Shown here: in pieces, positions 36,180-47,775 of the stretch
How the letters are laid out: each line of letters begins with the position of its first letter
Position numbering within the stretch: the first letter of the stretch is position 1
NCBI GenBank assembly: GCA_021292105.1
Contig: CM037861.1
Span: 56,837,245 to 56,901,244, forward strand
DNA from: Anadara kagoshimensis
Lineage: Eukaryota > Mollusca > Bivalvia > Arcoida > Arcidae
Direction: 5' to 3'
Length of the DNA stretch: 64,000 nucleotides
The notes under the pieces: model-generated
The model's database searches: none
Told to the model about the DNA's origin: nothing
What the model saw: only the letters and a program-made list of their open reading frames with translations
Program-made: the position numbers and the translations under genes

Positions 36180-39100
36180 GGCTACAAGATCAGACAGAGA
36201 AAATGGATACAATAGTTTTGTCTGGTCTATTGTGCTATAGGGAACTATTTATAATCTCATCCCCTCCAACTGATATAAGTATATCAGTAAAATACATTTC
36301 ATGTACAGGAAATTGCCCTTTATTTTTTTCAACAAACGAAATCAACATTATATTTGCCCCAGGAAATAGCGTAACGGTGGCATTATTATATAACAGTCAT
36401 ATTAAGAGATTTCTGAGGCAAGTATGTCTTGTACGAATTTTGATTGCTTTAAACACCTGTACGATAAAGTGACAAGTAATTGCTTTCGATATCGAAAACC
36501 ATATGCATGGTATAGACAAATCAACAAGAACATAACATTTTAAACAAAAGGAACAAAATAATAAGTCACAATATTACCAAAGCTTACAAGGTGAGTCCTG
36601 TGTTTGGATAACTTGCTGATTTATGACAAATAGGAATCTAATGTTGGCTTGGTTTAATCAATTTTAATTTTCAATATTTTAATTATATTTAAAAATTTAT
36701 TTAATTTGTTTAATGCATTATATTATTATGTCACCTTTTTCATTATTAGATATCATATTTGAGTTCCAGATCTCGTGTTGGATCTTATTTTCTGACAAGT
36801 GAAGATGAATTGTCTAAGAGTTCTCCATTTAAATACATACTTACACGAGAAATTCTAATCAATTAACTTGAATTTCCAAAGTTTTTTCTACAATTACGTC
36901 ATAGTAGCCAGACTACACCGAATTAACTAAAAATTCTATATTAAGTGCTGACTTTCACTCTAGTATTTCTATTACATAAAAATGTCGGCACTTGCCAATA
37001 AAATATAACTAATTGTGGACACTCGGGTTTTTGTAAATCCTTAAATATTTAACAAAAGAGCCAACAAGATCACACTGAAAACATGATTGCAATGGTTCTG
37101 TCTGTACCAATTAATTGTGCTTTAGTGAACAACTCAACTAAGAACGCCATAAAACAAAAAGATATAATGAGAAGTTGAGAAGTCCTAATTTATCAACTTG
37201 AATTTGATTTCCAAAGCTTTTCTACAATTACGTAATAGTAGCCACACTACACTGAATTTACTAAATAATCTATATTGAGTGCTGACTTTCACTCCATTAC
37301 ATAAAAATGTCAGCACTTGGCAATAAAGTATAACTGATTGTGGATATTCTGGGTTTTTTTGTAAATCTTTAAATATTTAACAAAAGAGCCAATAACATCA
37401 TACTGAGAGCATGATTGCAATGGTTCTCTCCGTACTAATTAAATGTGCTTTAGTGAACTATTTTTATCGACCCTCTCCCCACTGATTTAATTTAACTTCG
37501 TATCAGAAAAACCCATTTTATGTCACCCAATTGCCTTTTATGTTCTTTGTGACAAAAGGACATTTGATTTCTTTTCCAGGAAACCTCGTAAAGGTAGCAT
37601 AAATATTAAACAGTCATATTTTAGATATAGATTAATAACTAAACTATGGTTATTACTCAAGAATGTTTGTACAGTTTTAATGACTTGAAACAGTTGTACG
37701 GCAAGAATAAAAAAATTCATAAAGGACAACTCAAATACTGTGTTTCAAATTATATTTTTAATTAAAAACATTATTGTTCAGTTCTGCTGTACATAGAGAA
37801 ACATTGTGAAAATTTTTGAAATTTGACCAAGTTTATACACCAATTGGGCCTTATTCAAAGCTACATCAGGGCATTTAGGATCAGGAAGGTCATTGTTGTT
37901 TGGTTTTTTTCCAGGTGTGATCATCATGAATATTCCTATTATGACATAACGTTTATAGTTGTTCCAAGTAAGAAGGTACAGAAGGGATAATTTTGACATA
38001 GCCATATTTGTTGTTTTGTTAAAAAGTGAAAAAATTGCTCTATATACAGAGTTAAGTTCAATTTTTCATTAATGAAAAATATTTTTTCCTATTAGGTCAG
38101 TATATTTTCTATTAAGTTTTGACACTTTTTTGTGAGTTTGTTGGAAAATACGACTTTATTTTTGTATTTTCCATGTGTAAAAACAGTAAGAACGCCATAT
38201 TACGTAACAAAAAAGATAAACTGTGCAGGCGTTCCTCATTTTAATACATATTAACACGAGAAGTCTTAATTAATCAACTTGAATTTCCAAAGCTTATCTA
38301 TGATTACGTAATATAAGCCAGACTACACTGAAGTTACTAAATAATCTAGATTTAGTGCTGACTTTTACTCCATCGCATAAAAATGTCAGCATTTCGCAAT
38401 AAAAATATAACTGATTGTGGATACTTGGTTTTTTGTAAATCTTTAAATATTTAACAAAAGAGCCAACAAGATCACACTGAGAAAATGATTGCAATGGTTT
38501 TGTCCATCCTAATTTAGTGTCATAGTTTATAGTGAACGGTCTATTATCCACCCTCCTTCCACTGGTTTAATTAAACTACGTATCAGTTAAATCCATTTTT
38601 ATGTCACTCAATTGCCTTTTATGTTCTTTGCGACAAAAGGACATTTGGGTTTTTTCTTTTTTTGAGGAAATCTCGTAAAGTTAGCTAAATATAAACAGTC
38701 ATATTTAGATATAGATTAAAGAACACAATATTTCGTAACAGATATTAATCAAAACCAAACATACTAATCCATGTCCGGAATTCCATCCAGAAGCAAAGAA
38801 AAATCTTTGAAACTGGCATATAAGAAGATTTCTTTTGTATAAGTGACTATTTTTGGGATAACCCACTGATTTTATGACAGTATTGTATCTGATAGTGGCG
38901 TGATCTAGGTATTTTGTGGAGCTAAGCTGTCCATTGTGATCGTCTAAAACTGATTTGATTAATTTGTAAAATTCATTATGCTGTCATCTTTTTATTATTC
39001 AAGCCAGCCATATTTGAGTTTCTGATTCCGTGCTGCTGAGTCTTATATTCTGACAAGTGAAGATCAATTGTACAGGATTTACTCATTTAAATACATATTA

Positions 39101-39610
39101 TTAGGAGGAAATTTAATCAATCACCAACTTAAGAATCCAAAATATTTTTGTACATTTACATCACAGTATCGAGACTACAGTGAAATTTCTAAATAATCAA
39201 TATAAAATGCTTACTTTACGTTCCATTACATAAAAATGTCAGCACTTGCCAACAAAAATATAAGTTATTGTGAATACTCGACTTTTCTTTAAACTGACAT
39301 ATTTAACAAAAAAAGCCAACAAGATCACGCTGAGAAAATGGATCCAATAGTTTGTCCATACTAATTACGTATGCTATAATGGACGATCTATTATCCATCC
39401 TCTTCCCACTGATTTAATTATATTTCGTATCAGTAAAATTTAATTTTATGTCAATCAGTAGCCGTTATGTTCTTTGTGTCAAAAGGACATTTGATTTCTT
39501 TTCCATGAAATATCGTAAAGGTAGCATAAATATAAAAACAGTCATATCTATAGATATAGATCTAGAACCAAAATGTGCTTATTACGCAAGAATTTTTGTA
39601 AAGTTTTGCA
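36180..39610. repeat. Array of diverged 0.3-1.1-kb repeats
   Basis: At least four related segments (about 36590-37120, 37165-37700, 38190-38715, 38825-39610) share ACGAGAAATTCTAATC-type starts, CAATTACGTAATAGTAGCC, ATAAAAATGTCAGCACTTG, AAAAGAGCCAACAAGATCAC, GACAAAAGGACATTTG and a CTCGTAAAGGTAGCATAAAT end. A partial member is at 36180-36440. The AAAAGAGCCAA anchor recurs near 37054, 37382, 38456 and 39311. A retroelement tip and a retrozyme have inserted into or between members. Non-coding. Confidence 0.8.
38747..38820 (-). mobile_element. RT-retroelement 3' tip
   Basis: AATCAAAACCAAACATACTA, ATCCAGAAGCAAAG and TTTGAAACTGGCAT. Only the last ~75 bp of the element are present, between two members of the local repeat array. 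Confidence 0.65.
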
Positions 39611-39905
39611 TAGTGCTGTAAAATTAAAACTTGTATAATATGCAATTTAAACCACTGAGCCGGTATCTTTGCTGGTGCCTATTGTCCCGAGGATGTCACA
39701 AACTCAGTAGGCAATAACTGTCAGAAGTATACTCCTTTATGCAATCTATTTTCTCAGCTAAATTTGGTAAATACATTTTGGTCTTAAAGGTATCTTTTCA
39801 ACATATGTTTTCAAACTTTTGGTCCAAGCAGTACTGATAAGTAATTGTATTCCGAAACGGCCGTCTAGTGCTGTAACATACTAAAACTTGTATAATATGT
39901 AATTT
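39611..39905 (+). mobile_element. Retrozyme-like insertion: one 255-bp unit plus a partial unit
   Basis: It begins at TAGTGCTGTAAAATTAAAAC, the sequence just after the hammerhead cleavage point. It runs through one complete unit to the hammerhead at 39827-39872 (cut after 39865), then restarts with TAGTGCTGTAACATACTAAA for 40 bp. The flanks (GTAAAGTTTTGCA left, TTGAAACAGTT right) are nearly contiguous at 37665-37695 in a paralogous repeat, which serves as an empty site. No coding capacity. Confidence 0.8.
39827..39872 (+). ncRNA. Hammerhead ribozyme with core mutation
   Basis: AGCAGTACTGATAAGTAATT, then TTCCGAAACGGCCGTCTAGT. GAAA, the C-GGCC-G mini stem III and GTC are intact, but CUGANGA reads CTGATAA (G8 to A), and stem I and stem II each carry a mismatch. 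Predicted inactive. Confidence 0.75.
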
Positions 39906-40713
39906 GATTGTTTGAAACAGTTAAACAACAATGTCTCCTATCTACAGAGACTATGAATTTATTATTTTGTCTTGGTAAATGTTTGTCCTGTATAAAAATT
40001 TCAATCCAAGTAATTCTGTATCTACTTGGGGACTAAAATTAAATCCTGCATTTGTCAATTAAGTAGAAATGAGACGTAAGGAAGACTTCAAATGTCTTAA
40101 ACATGGAAAAGGTCACAATCTAAATAGATATAATATGTTTATATAGACTATATTGGTTATACACTTAGGTGGTTAAAACTGTTTCTGTAACTATTACACA
40201 TGAATGTTTTGTCATCCCTTGAGATATTTTTATTAGTCAAACGTACCTCAAAAAGATGAAAACATTTTCATTTTGCAAATCAGTAAACTTTGTTGCAATA
40301 TCAATAATGATTTATCCGTGTATTCAATATAACGTCTTATAGAATACCCTCTAAGGACTTATCAATCGTGTTTCTTCTAAATCTAGACATTTATCCTGAA
40401 ATAAAGATCTACTCCCGTAGGCTTAAAAAACTTAGAAAGTATAAAAGTATATCGTGTCAGTCGTAAACTACTTGACAGTGCACACTCAAAAGACTGATGA
40501 GAAAATTGTTTCAGATGCTATTGTAGAAATTGGAATAAACACGTCTTATTGTACTCTCTAGTTCTAAAATCAACGCACATAAGTGAAGAAAAAATGTTCT
40601 AAAATATTTGACAGGTCTATTAGTTGGTCATTATAAAATCACCAATACGTCTTACTGCATTACATAGTAACCGTCTAGACGCCCTATAGCCTTGAATGTT
40701 AACTAGTATTTTA

Positions 40714-40870
40714 ACCAAAAACAAATACATCAGTCCTAGGTCCATGTTCAAGTCACAATACGAAACAAAATAAAATAATTGAGTTAAGTACGTTCACTTT
40801 CACCTAGGAATTGAAGCCTAGCTACTTATATCCGCAACGTGTGTAATCAGAATTGTAAAAGAAAGTGAAG
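40714..40870 (-). mobile_element. RT-retroelement 3' tip, internally deleted
   Basis: AACCAAAAACAAATACATCA, TTCAAGTCACAATACGAAAC and CACCTAGGAATTGAAGCC are followed directly by CTAGCTACTTATATCCGCAA, so the central hairpin region is missing. Confidence 0.6.
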
Positions 40871-41619
40871 GTAAGTATAAAGGCATTAAACTTTTTTTGT
40901 TCACACCTGTATAATAAACTGAAGCCAAGCCAGATATGAGTCAAGATCCAAGACTTTCACTGATTGGACAGAACAAGTGAAATACACATCAAGATAGGGC
41001 AAATGAATGTGTATGTAAATTCCACCCATTTAAAGCGAAAACATGAACATGCTCATTCTCATTTATAGTGTACAAACATATTGTCAATGGAAAACAGATT
41101 TTATGTTCTCCTAACTAGATTAGCAATAGAACACGGAAAATACCTTAACAAGTTCCTTCCGTCTTGTTCAGACTCGATTAATAATGAAAAATGAAAAACC
41201 TTAAGATTCCATTTTTTTGCCTTTAATGTAGAATGCTTTTATCTTTATTGTATTAGTCAAGGAGCTGCAATAATAAGAAACCTGCTGACACTAATTATAT
41301 AATAGACACTAACAGAAAAAGCCTTCAATAAAATATTTGTCAAGAAAATGCAATCACTTTTCTTTGTAGTATTTACTATTGACTGACTGTAATTGAATGT
41401 CCTTTCGTTCGTCGACTTATCTACAGTCTATAAATACAGATTTAAGCACAATGAATGTTAAACAATCCCATTGTAGTCGACAATGAACTTCTATTAATTT
41501 ATTTTCATTTTAGGTCATTTAGTTTTTAAGACAGTATACCAAACAAAAAATGTCTTAAATTAAGGTATATCATCATTGTATGGTTGTCTATGGTACACAA
41601 ACAAGATTACAACAATATA

Positions 41620-41840
41620 ATCGTCTGCTTTGTCGTCCCTAATTAAATGTCCTGTAGTTAACTGTCTATCCTACAAGCTTTATCTACCCATTTAATCATA
41701 CTTCCTGTCTGTAAAATCTATTGTAACAGACAAATGAAGTGCCTTTTGAGTTCTTTCCGGTGGATAACATACTTAACTTGATCCAGGAAACGTTGTAACA
41801 GAAGGAATAAAACAACTGTATCGAGTTTGAGATATGTGCG
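41620..41840. repeat. Detached member of the 36-39.6-kb repeat family
   Basis: TTGTCGTCCCTAATTAAATG, a TATCTACCCATTTAATCATA block, GAAGTGCCTTTTGAGTTCTT and CCAGGAAACGTTGTAACAGA follow the family order with heavy divergence. Confidence 0.5.
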
Positions 41841-43105
41841 TTTATAGCTATGTGGGAACTATCACGGGATTACCAATATATATAAAAAGATTGGCTCTTG
41901 AAATAAGATGGATGCCCATTTGAAAAATCTAAATTAAAAAAACTTTAACAATATAAACGTTTTATAAACGTTCAAAGTCATGTATAAATCCATACAAAGA
42001 TGTCAACTTACTTTGAATGGACGGACGATCAGTGAAAACTGAAGAAAGTTGGATACAGTAAACCCAATCGAGAACACGAAACAATACAAAGAAAAGACAA
42101 AAATATAATGGAACCACTAATTATAAAATTTTAGACTTTGGGCGAGCATTGAGGAAATGTCCAGTGGTGTGGCTGTAGTACTTTGGGGCGGACCAAACAT
42201 TCCACTAACGTTACAACCTTTCGTCCATCAAACATCTTTTAAATAATAGAATCCTAGCTAGCTTATTTTGGAGCCGCTTGTAAAATGTTAAAGAGTCATT
42301 CCTATTCTCCAAAACTGTAAAAAAAAAAGTATTGGTGGCAATCATTATTCAGCTATTAAACACAAATAATCAATCACCTCTTAAAAATTTTAAGTTCTGA
42401 AAATTACATAATAGTTACCAGATAATAGTGTTATTGAAAGAAGTTCTGAATTATTCTCTTAGTCGTATCCTTTTTAGATTAAGATTAACCAATCCATCAT
42501 ATGAAATTACCGAGGAATGCAAATCAAAATCCAATATTGGAATTGTTGCATGATGAATAATTACAAACGTGATTAAATACTTATTGGTGGTTAAATAGCG
42601 AATTGACGATAGTGATATTTTTAAAACAGATGAAAGAAATATGCTTCTAAAACATATACTTGGTAGAGCCAATGCAAACATTATCACGAAGAAATACATG
42701 AAACAGGTAAACTAGACAATATCAGGAAAAACATATATATACTGTAACAACTGATTATAAAACTCTTAGCTTTTGACAAAGTACATAACTAGTGGTGTGT
42801 TTATAGTGCTTTCGAAAGACCTTCAGCTATTTACTTTTTTCACAATCAGTTGAATTTCAAAGTTTCTGTCTTGTCAGCAGTTTATTATACGGTCGAGTTC
42901 AGAAAAAAGCATTTAAGACTTGCAAACTTTGTTTTAATCGTTTAATATACTATGCTAATAGTTGGTTATTTAGCTTTGATGAACGAAACTTTTTGGCATA
43001 TTGAAGACTTCACCATGACTATCTGGATGAACGTATCCCAATCAAGTCGAAGATGTTAAAAGTTTTGACCAAAGTTTTGTGACACGTTCTGCTGACCTTA
43101 TTTTA
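41841..43105. other. Weak local duplication, no gene
   Basis: ATTATAAAATTTTAGACTTT with GTGGTGTGGCTGTAGTACTT (near 42120-42190) resembles ATTATAAAACTCTTAGCTTT with GTGGTGTGTTTATAGTGCTT (near 42750-42815), suggesting an old ~630-bp duplication. Confidence 0.4.
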
Positions 43106-43335
43106 GAACAAAAATACTAATCTGTGTCCGAATCACAATTCAAATGCACAGTAAAAACATTGAAACTGACAAATTAGGTTAAACACGTGAGCTTCCACAA
43201 GGGAAGTGAGGCCAGGTGCTCCGGACGGATAAGCTCCTCCTGTTTAGCTAGCTACACTTTCATGTGTGTTATCAAAAATGAGTGAAAGCAACATGGAATT
43301 TTGGGTAATCAAATCTTTGACACGGAGACATCATA
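43106..43335 (-). mobile_element. RT-retroelement 3' end
   Basis: Well-preserved reverse copy: ATACTAATCTGTGTCCGAAT, AGGGAAGTGAGGCCAGGTGC, CTCCTGTTTAGCTAGCTACA. It lies about 45 bp left of the 145-bp array element. Confidence 0.8.
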
Positions 43336-43469
43336 TATAAATGCATTTGTCGCCTCCTCCCGAAATACCAACATATATATCAACAAGAGGCCCATGGGCC
43401 TGATACGCTCACCTGATAACTAATGGCTAGCTGATAGATTTAAAGAACACATAAATACTAAACCCCAAG

Positions 43470-44577
43470 ACTTTTTTCTTTACATCATGATAACCATTGT
43501 ATCAATACCTACAACATTCTAATATACATGCCTATACAAAAAGTTTATAGTTTTCGAGATAATTAACCATTTTGGTATTGGTTTGCATCTGTGACCTTGA
43601 CCTTTGAACCCATGACCTTTTTCTATACATCAAAATGATCGTTGTTTCGATACCTACAACATTCTAATATACATGCCTATACAAAAAGTTTATAGTTTTC
43701 GAGATAATTAAACATTTCCATTTGTTTCGCATATGTGACCTTGACCTTTGAACCCATAACCTTTTTCTATATATCAAAATGATCGTTGTATCAATACCTA
43801 CAACATTCTAATATACATGCCTATACAAAAAGTTTATAGTTTTCGAGATAATTAACAATTTCGGTATTGTTTTGCATCTGTGACCTTGACCTTTGAACCC
43901 ATGACTTTTTTCTATACATCAAAATGATCGTTGTATCAATACCTACAACATTGTAATATATATGCCTATACAAAATGTTTAAAGTTTTTGAGATTATTAA
44001 CCATTTCGGTATTGTTTCGCATCTGTGACCTTGACCTTTGAACCCATGTCCTTTTTCTATACATCAAAATGATCGTTGTATCAATACCTACAACATTCTA
44101 ATATACATGCCTATACAAAATGTTTAAAGTTTTTGAGATTATTAACCATTTCGGTATTGTTTCGCATCTTTGACCTTGACCTTTGAACCCATGACCTTTT
44201 TCTATACATCAAAATGATCGTTGTATGAATACCTACAACATTCTAATATACATGCCTATACAAAAAGTTTATAGTTTTCGAGATAATTAACCATTTCCGT
44301 ATTGTTTCATATCTGTGACCTTGACCTTTGAACCCATGACTTTTTTCTATACATCAAAATGATCGTTGTATCAATACCTACAACATTCTAATATACATGC
44401 CTATACAAAATGTTTATAGTTTTCGAGATAATTAACCATTTCGGTATTGTTTCGCATCTGTGACCTTGACCTTTGAACCCATGACCTTTTTCTATACATC
44501 AAAATGATTGTTGTATCGATACCTACAACATTCTAATATACATGCCTATACAAAAAGTTTATAGTTTTCGAGATAAT
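43470..44577. repeat. 145-bp tandem array, ~7.6 units
   Basis: Each unit has TCAATACCTACAACATTCTA, ATACATGCCTATACAAAAAG, TTTCGAGATAATTAACC and TGACCTTGACCTTTGAACCC. The TGACCTTGACC motif starts at 43592, 43736, 43881, 44026, 44171, 44316 and 44461, so the period is 145 bp (144 once). Units are highly similar, indicating recent amplification. Confidence 0.95.
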
Positions 44578-44893
44578 AATTATAATCAGAGGTAAAAAAA
44601 TTAGGTCACGACCTTCACAATCGACCTTGGCCTCATTTTGAAGATACTAACAAGAAGATGTCAAAACTGAAAACTCCATGTCATTATCTGGTCAAATAGT
44701 CAAGTTATAACAATTTGAAGCTATTTTACGATTTTTTCAAAATTAAACGCAAAAACGCGTAACCTATTTTTTATCCGAATTTCATAAAATGAACAAACTA
44801 TAGGCTTGACCCTAGAGAGCCAAATGTCACATCAGATTTTTTCTCCAATCAGTACTTTCGGAGAAGGAGATTTTTTAAGATTTTTGCACCCCT

Positions 44894-44908
44894 AGGTCAC
44901 CTTGACCT
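44894..44908. promoter_or_regulatory. Perfect ERE-like palindrome
   Basis: AGGTCACCTTGACCT is two inverted AGGTCA half-sites with a 3-bp spacer, the estrogen/ERR-type nuclear-receptor response element. Binding or function here is unproven. Confidence 0.5.
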
Positions 44909-45697
44909 AGTTATGGTAGCCATAGCAACGCCACGAACAAATCTGAATTGCACCGGCCCATATATTCATCTGACAAAGTTTCATTAAAAACTGTCCAGTA
45001 GTTTCAGAGGAGAAGTCGAAAATAGGTGTTAACGACGCACACACGCAGGCACGCACGCACATACACACGCTGCGCTATGCCATAAGCTCACATGACCTTC
45101 GGTCAGGTGAGCTAAAAATCAAAAACAATTAAACAAGATAAGACAAGTTAAGTGAATCATCAACCACTGACAATAAAACTGAATCTGGGTTAACAATGAT
45201 ATACAATATGCTTAGATCATCATATATATTCAATTGCTTTATCAGAATTATGTAGTTATAAGTTGCAGGATTTGTTTAATCGTTGATAATTACAGTTGTT
45301 CTATTTGCTATTGTAGATTGCAAGTGTTTGACCGATTGGCTAAAATTTGTTTCAAGTGAAAACAATTAGTTCACTTCTAAATAAAAATAATGGTCTTTGA
45401 AAACAACGAGATTTAAATAGCGGAAAACATCTCTATATTGTATTACATGAAATGTGTCATAATCAGATAGCATTTGGTGTATCTAAGGTGTAAGGGGAAT
45501 AATTCAAATTAAAATGAACTATTTTCTAAACAAGTATAGTCAATGTAGATATTTAGAATAGTTATAGTTTAGTTAGTTAACCGTTACTGCATTAAGTTTG
45601 GTATAAGATTCAAATTAATTTTGTGTTATTTTATCTGTTATCGTCGTTATTTTGCGTTACATAAATATATATTTTAGATGAATAATTATTTCATTGG

Positions 45698-45832
45698 GAA
45701 ATAACATTCTATTTGGATATATTCATTTGGTATCATGAATGAGAGACAGGAATAGCATATTGAATGAACTGCGAAGTTAATTCTGCTATTCATGATACCG
45801 AATAAATACATTCAAAAAGAAAGTTATTTCTT
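45698..45832. repeat. Fold-back repeat
   Basis: Left arm ...GAAATAACATTCTATTTGG...GGTATCATGAAT and right arm ATTCATGATACCGAATAAAT...AAAGTTATTTC are inverted, ~80% matched by eye, around a ~35-bp loop. Probably a small MITE in Rab intron 1, 600 bp before exon 2. Confidence 0.7.
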
Positions 45833-46416
45833 ATATTTACAATCATAAAATATGACAAAAATGTAATAATTAATTTTATCCAAGATAGTGTCAAAGATAT
45901 GGGGTTGAAGGAACATCTTTTTGTCTAAATAAGGAAAGAAACATTTAAAAAGCATAATAGGGATAACTAGTCAGTTTGAAGATGCATACATTTATCTAAT
46001 CACATGTAACATTTTTTATCATTGATAATTGACAGAGATAGCCGCCGAACATATTTGAAGTATACCTTCAGACGTTTGTATTTGAGATAGATCTGAAGAA
46101 CTTATTTGTATATAAAATGCAAAACTATTTGTTCAAGATTATTAGACTACCTATCAGTGATCGTTCCCTTTATTCTATACTGCATGTTTAGGTGTTTTTC
46201 ATGATAAAACATTAAGGTGTATGTATGACATTGAAACAATCGGTTTGCAATGCCAGCAAGAGCAGAATTGACCAATGCATATGGTATTGAACATATAGTT
46301 TGTCTTACGCAGAGGTGCAAGAAATATCTTAGAGCTTACAGACAACTTAAACGTATTGCTTTACTTATTTACTTTTTTTCTAAGACGATTCTTACCTATT
46401 GACCTTCTATTTTCAG

Positions 46417-46527
46417 ACGATCCTGGTGGGTGACAGCGGTGTTGGTAAAACTTCTCTACTTGTTCAGTTTGACCAGGGCAAGTTCCAAGCTGGATCATTT
46501 TCTGCCACAGTTGGTATAGGTTTTACG
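46417..46527 (+). CDS. Rab26/Rab37-like small GTPase, exon 2 (P-loop and switch I)
   Basis: This 37-codon exon opens the GTPase domain. In spliced numbering (exon 1 = residues 1-33) it shows strand beta1 TILV, the P-loop GDSGVGKT at residues 38-45 (binds GTP phosphates; K44 and T45 are the key Lys and Mg-binding Thr), the LLVQFDQGKF helix and loop, and the switch-I region ATVGIGF with T64 as the expected Mg-binding Thr. The F..G.F.ATVGI.F pattern fits Rab26/Rab37 best. Vertebrate members have Asp where this protein has Gly in GIGF; I recall invertebrate Rab26 also having Gly, unverified. The acceptor is a pyrimidine tract ending TTTTCAG at 46416. The donor GTAGGA at 46528 is weaker than exon 1's. 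Both edges are phase 0. Switch II, NKxD, SAK and the prenylated C-terminus are not in the window. Confidence 0.85.
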
Positions 46528-47680
46528 GTAGGAGCATCTTTTTACCTATCATTTAATATCACTATAATTTTATTTTTTGTAACTTTGATAATCCTTAAAT
46601 ATGAGTTATTGTTATCATAATTCATATTTTATCAACATTTCTAGCAGGTTAAACTTTAAAAAATCAAAAATATATTTGTATTTTTCAAATACAATAATTT
46701 CATGAATACATTATAAAAACCAAGAATCACTAACAAGACTGAGGCACAGAACGGTAAAGGATGTTTATAATAGGCGATCATCATATATACGTTTTTACAA
46801 CAAATATTCTTGATTCAATGCAAAGTTCGCTCTTTGGTTTGTATCCGTTTAAATTTTATCCAATGGCTATAAAATCAATTTGATTTGTATTGATATATAA
46901 AAACAGTCAATGGAAAACAAATTGTAATCAAAATCATTTCTAAAATTACTCCCATACCCCATGCAGTTATACAAAATGTTTTGTAACTTCAAAGTTTAAC
47001 GAGACTAATTACTCTTGGAAGGGCCTTTCTTATCTCAAAACTGAAAAGTTGAGTTAATTAGTTACCTCATTCAATATCTTATTAATGGGAAATTTTTATA
47101 GATAAAACAGTATAAAACGACATGAATTATGGTAAAGTTCCACGTAAACACTTGTACATTTTGATAAAATGATAGTAAGATAATTTAGTTGAAAAATGGC
47201 CTTTGCATTTTTATAAGATTTTTTCCTTACATGACAAACTCATTCGTTTTACAATAATTATAATCACGACTAGCGCTGAACAGAAGTATATCATCGAGAT
47301 AAATCAACGCAGAATATTGAAATGTCAAAAGTTTAATCAGTGGAAGAAATGCCTTATCTTTGAGTTAGTTACACATTTAACAGCTATCGATCAGCTCTAA
47401 TGTGTATTGCAATGTTGACATTATATTATCTACTCTTGTCAATTTTCTTTCTCTTTTCTTTATCCGGATATAATGAAGTCTTGTCTTACAAAGATTGATG
47501 TTTATATAAAATGTAAAATCTAGGTGTTAGATTTTTAAATACAAGAGTGTTGAATATTTTATCTTAATTTTTTTACAGAAAAGTGTCTCACTGTAATTGT
47601 TATATTTTCAATATGAAATTTTATTGCAAATAATAAAGTATACGATTTTAATTGAGTAACTTAATAAGCGTTACCACCTG
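46528..47680. other. Start of Rab intron 2, no feature recognised
   Basis: Sequence after the exon 2 donor. A 65-codon frame at 47203-47400 is unremarkable. Confidence 0.55.
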
Positions 47681-47701
47681 CTTTTCACCACCGCCACCAC
47701 C

Positions 47702-47775
<74 letters not shown>

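Larger units (their letters stand above)
43382..45115. mobile_element. Repeat element carrying a 145-bp array, ends GCTCACCTGA / TCAGGTGAGC
   Basis: The left end has the palindrome AGGCCCATGGGCCT and GCTCACCTGA (43407-43416). The right end has TCAGGTGAGC (45103-45112) within a 13-bp-stem hairpin AGCTCACATGACC-TTC-GGTCAGGTGAGCT (one mismatch). The interior is the 145-bp array, then a unique part with CTGTCCAGTAGTTTCAGAGG and a CA/CG-rich tract at 45035-45070. I associate this kind of end with a high-copy molluscan family; no transposase is present. Confidence 0.7.
12887..46416 (+). other. Rab intron 1 (33.5 kb)
   Basis: GT-AG intron inferred from the phase-0 donor at 12887 and acceptor at 46416. 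It holds most of the mobile elements listed here and no convincing exon of another gene. No RNA evidence is available. An alternative first exon inside this interval cannot be excluded. Confidence 0.65.

Noticed and set aside
40490..40530. Hammerhead-like CTGATGAG string
   Set aside because: No GAAA, stem II or cleavage triplet at the required positions; chance match.
43470..44577. CRISPR-like array
   Set aside because: The repeat unit is contiguous 145-bp sequence without unique spacers, in a eukaryotic intron.
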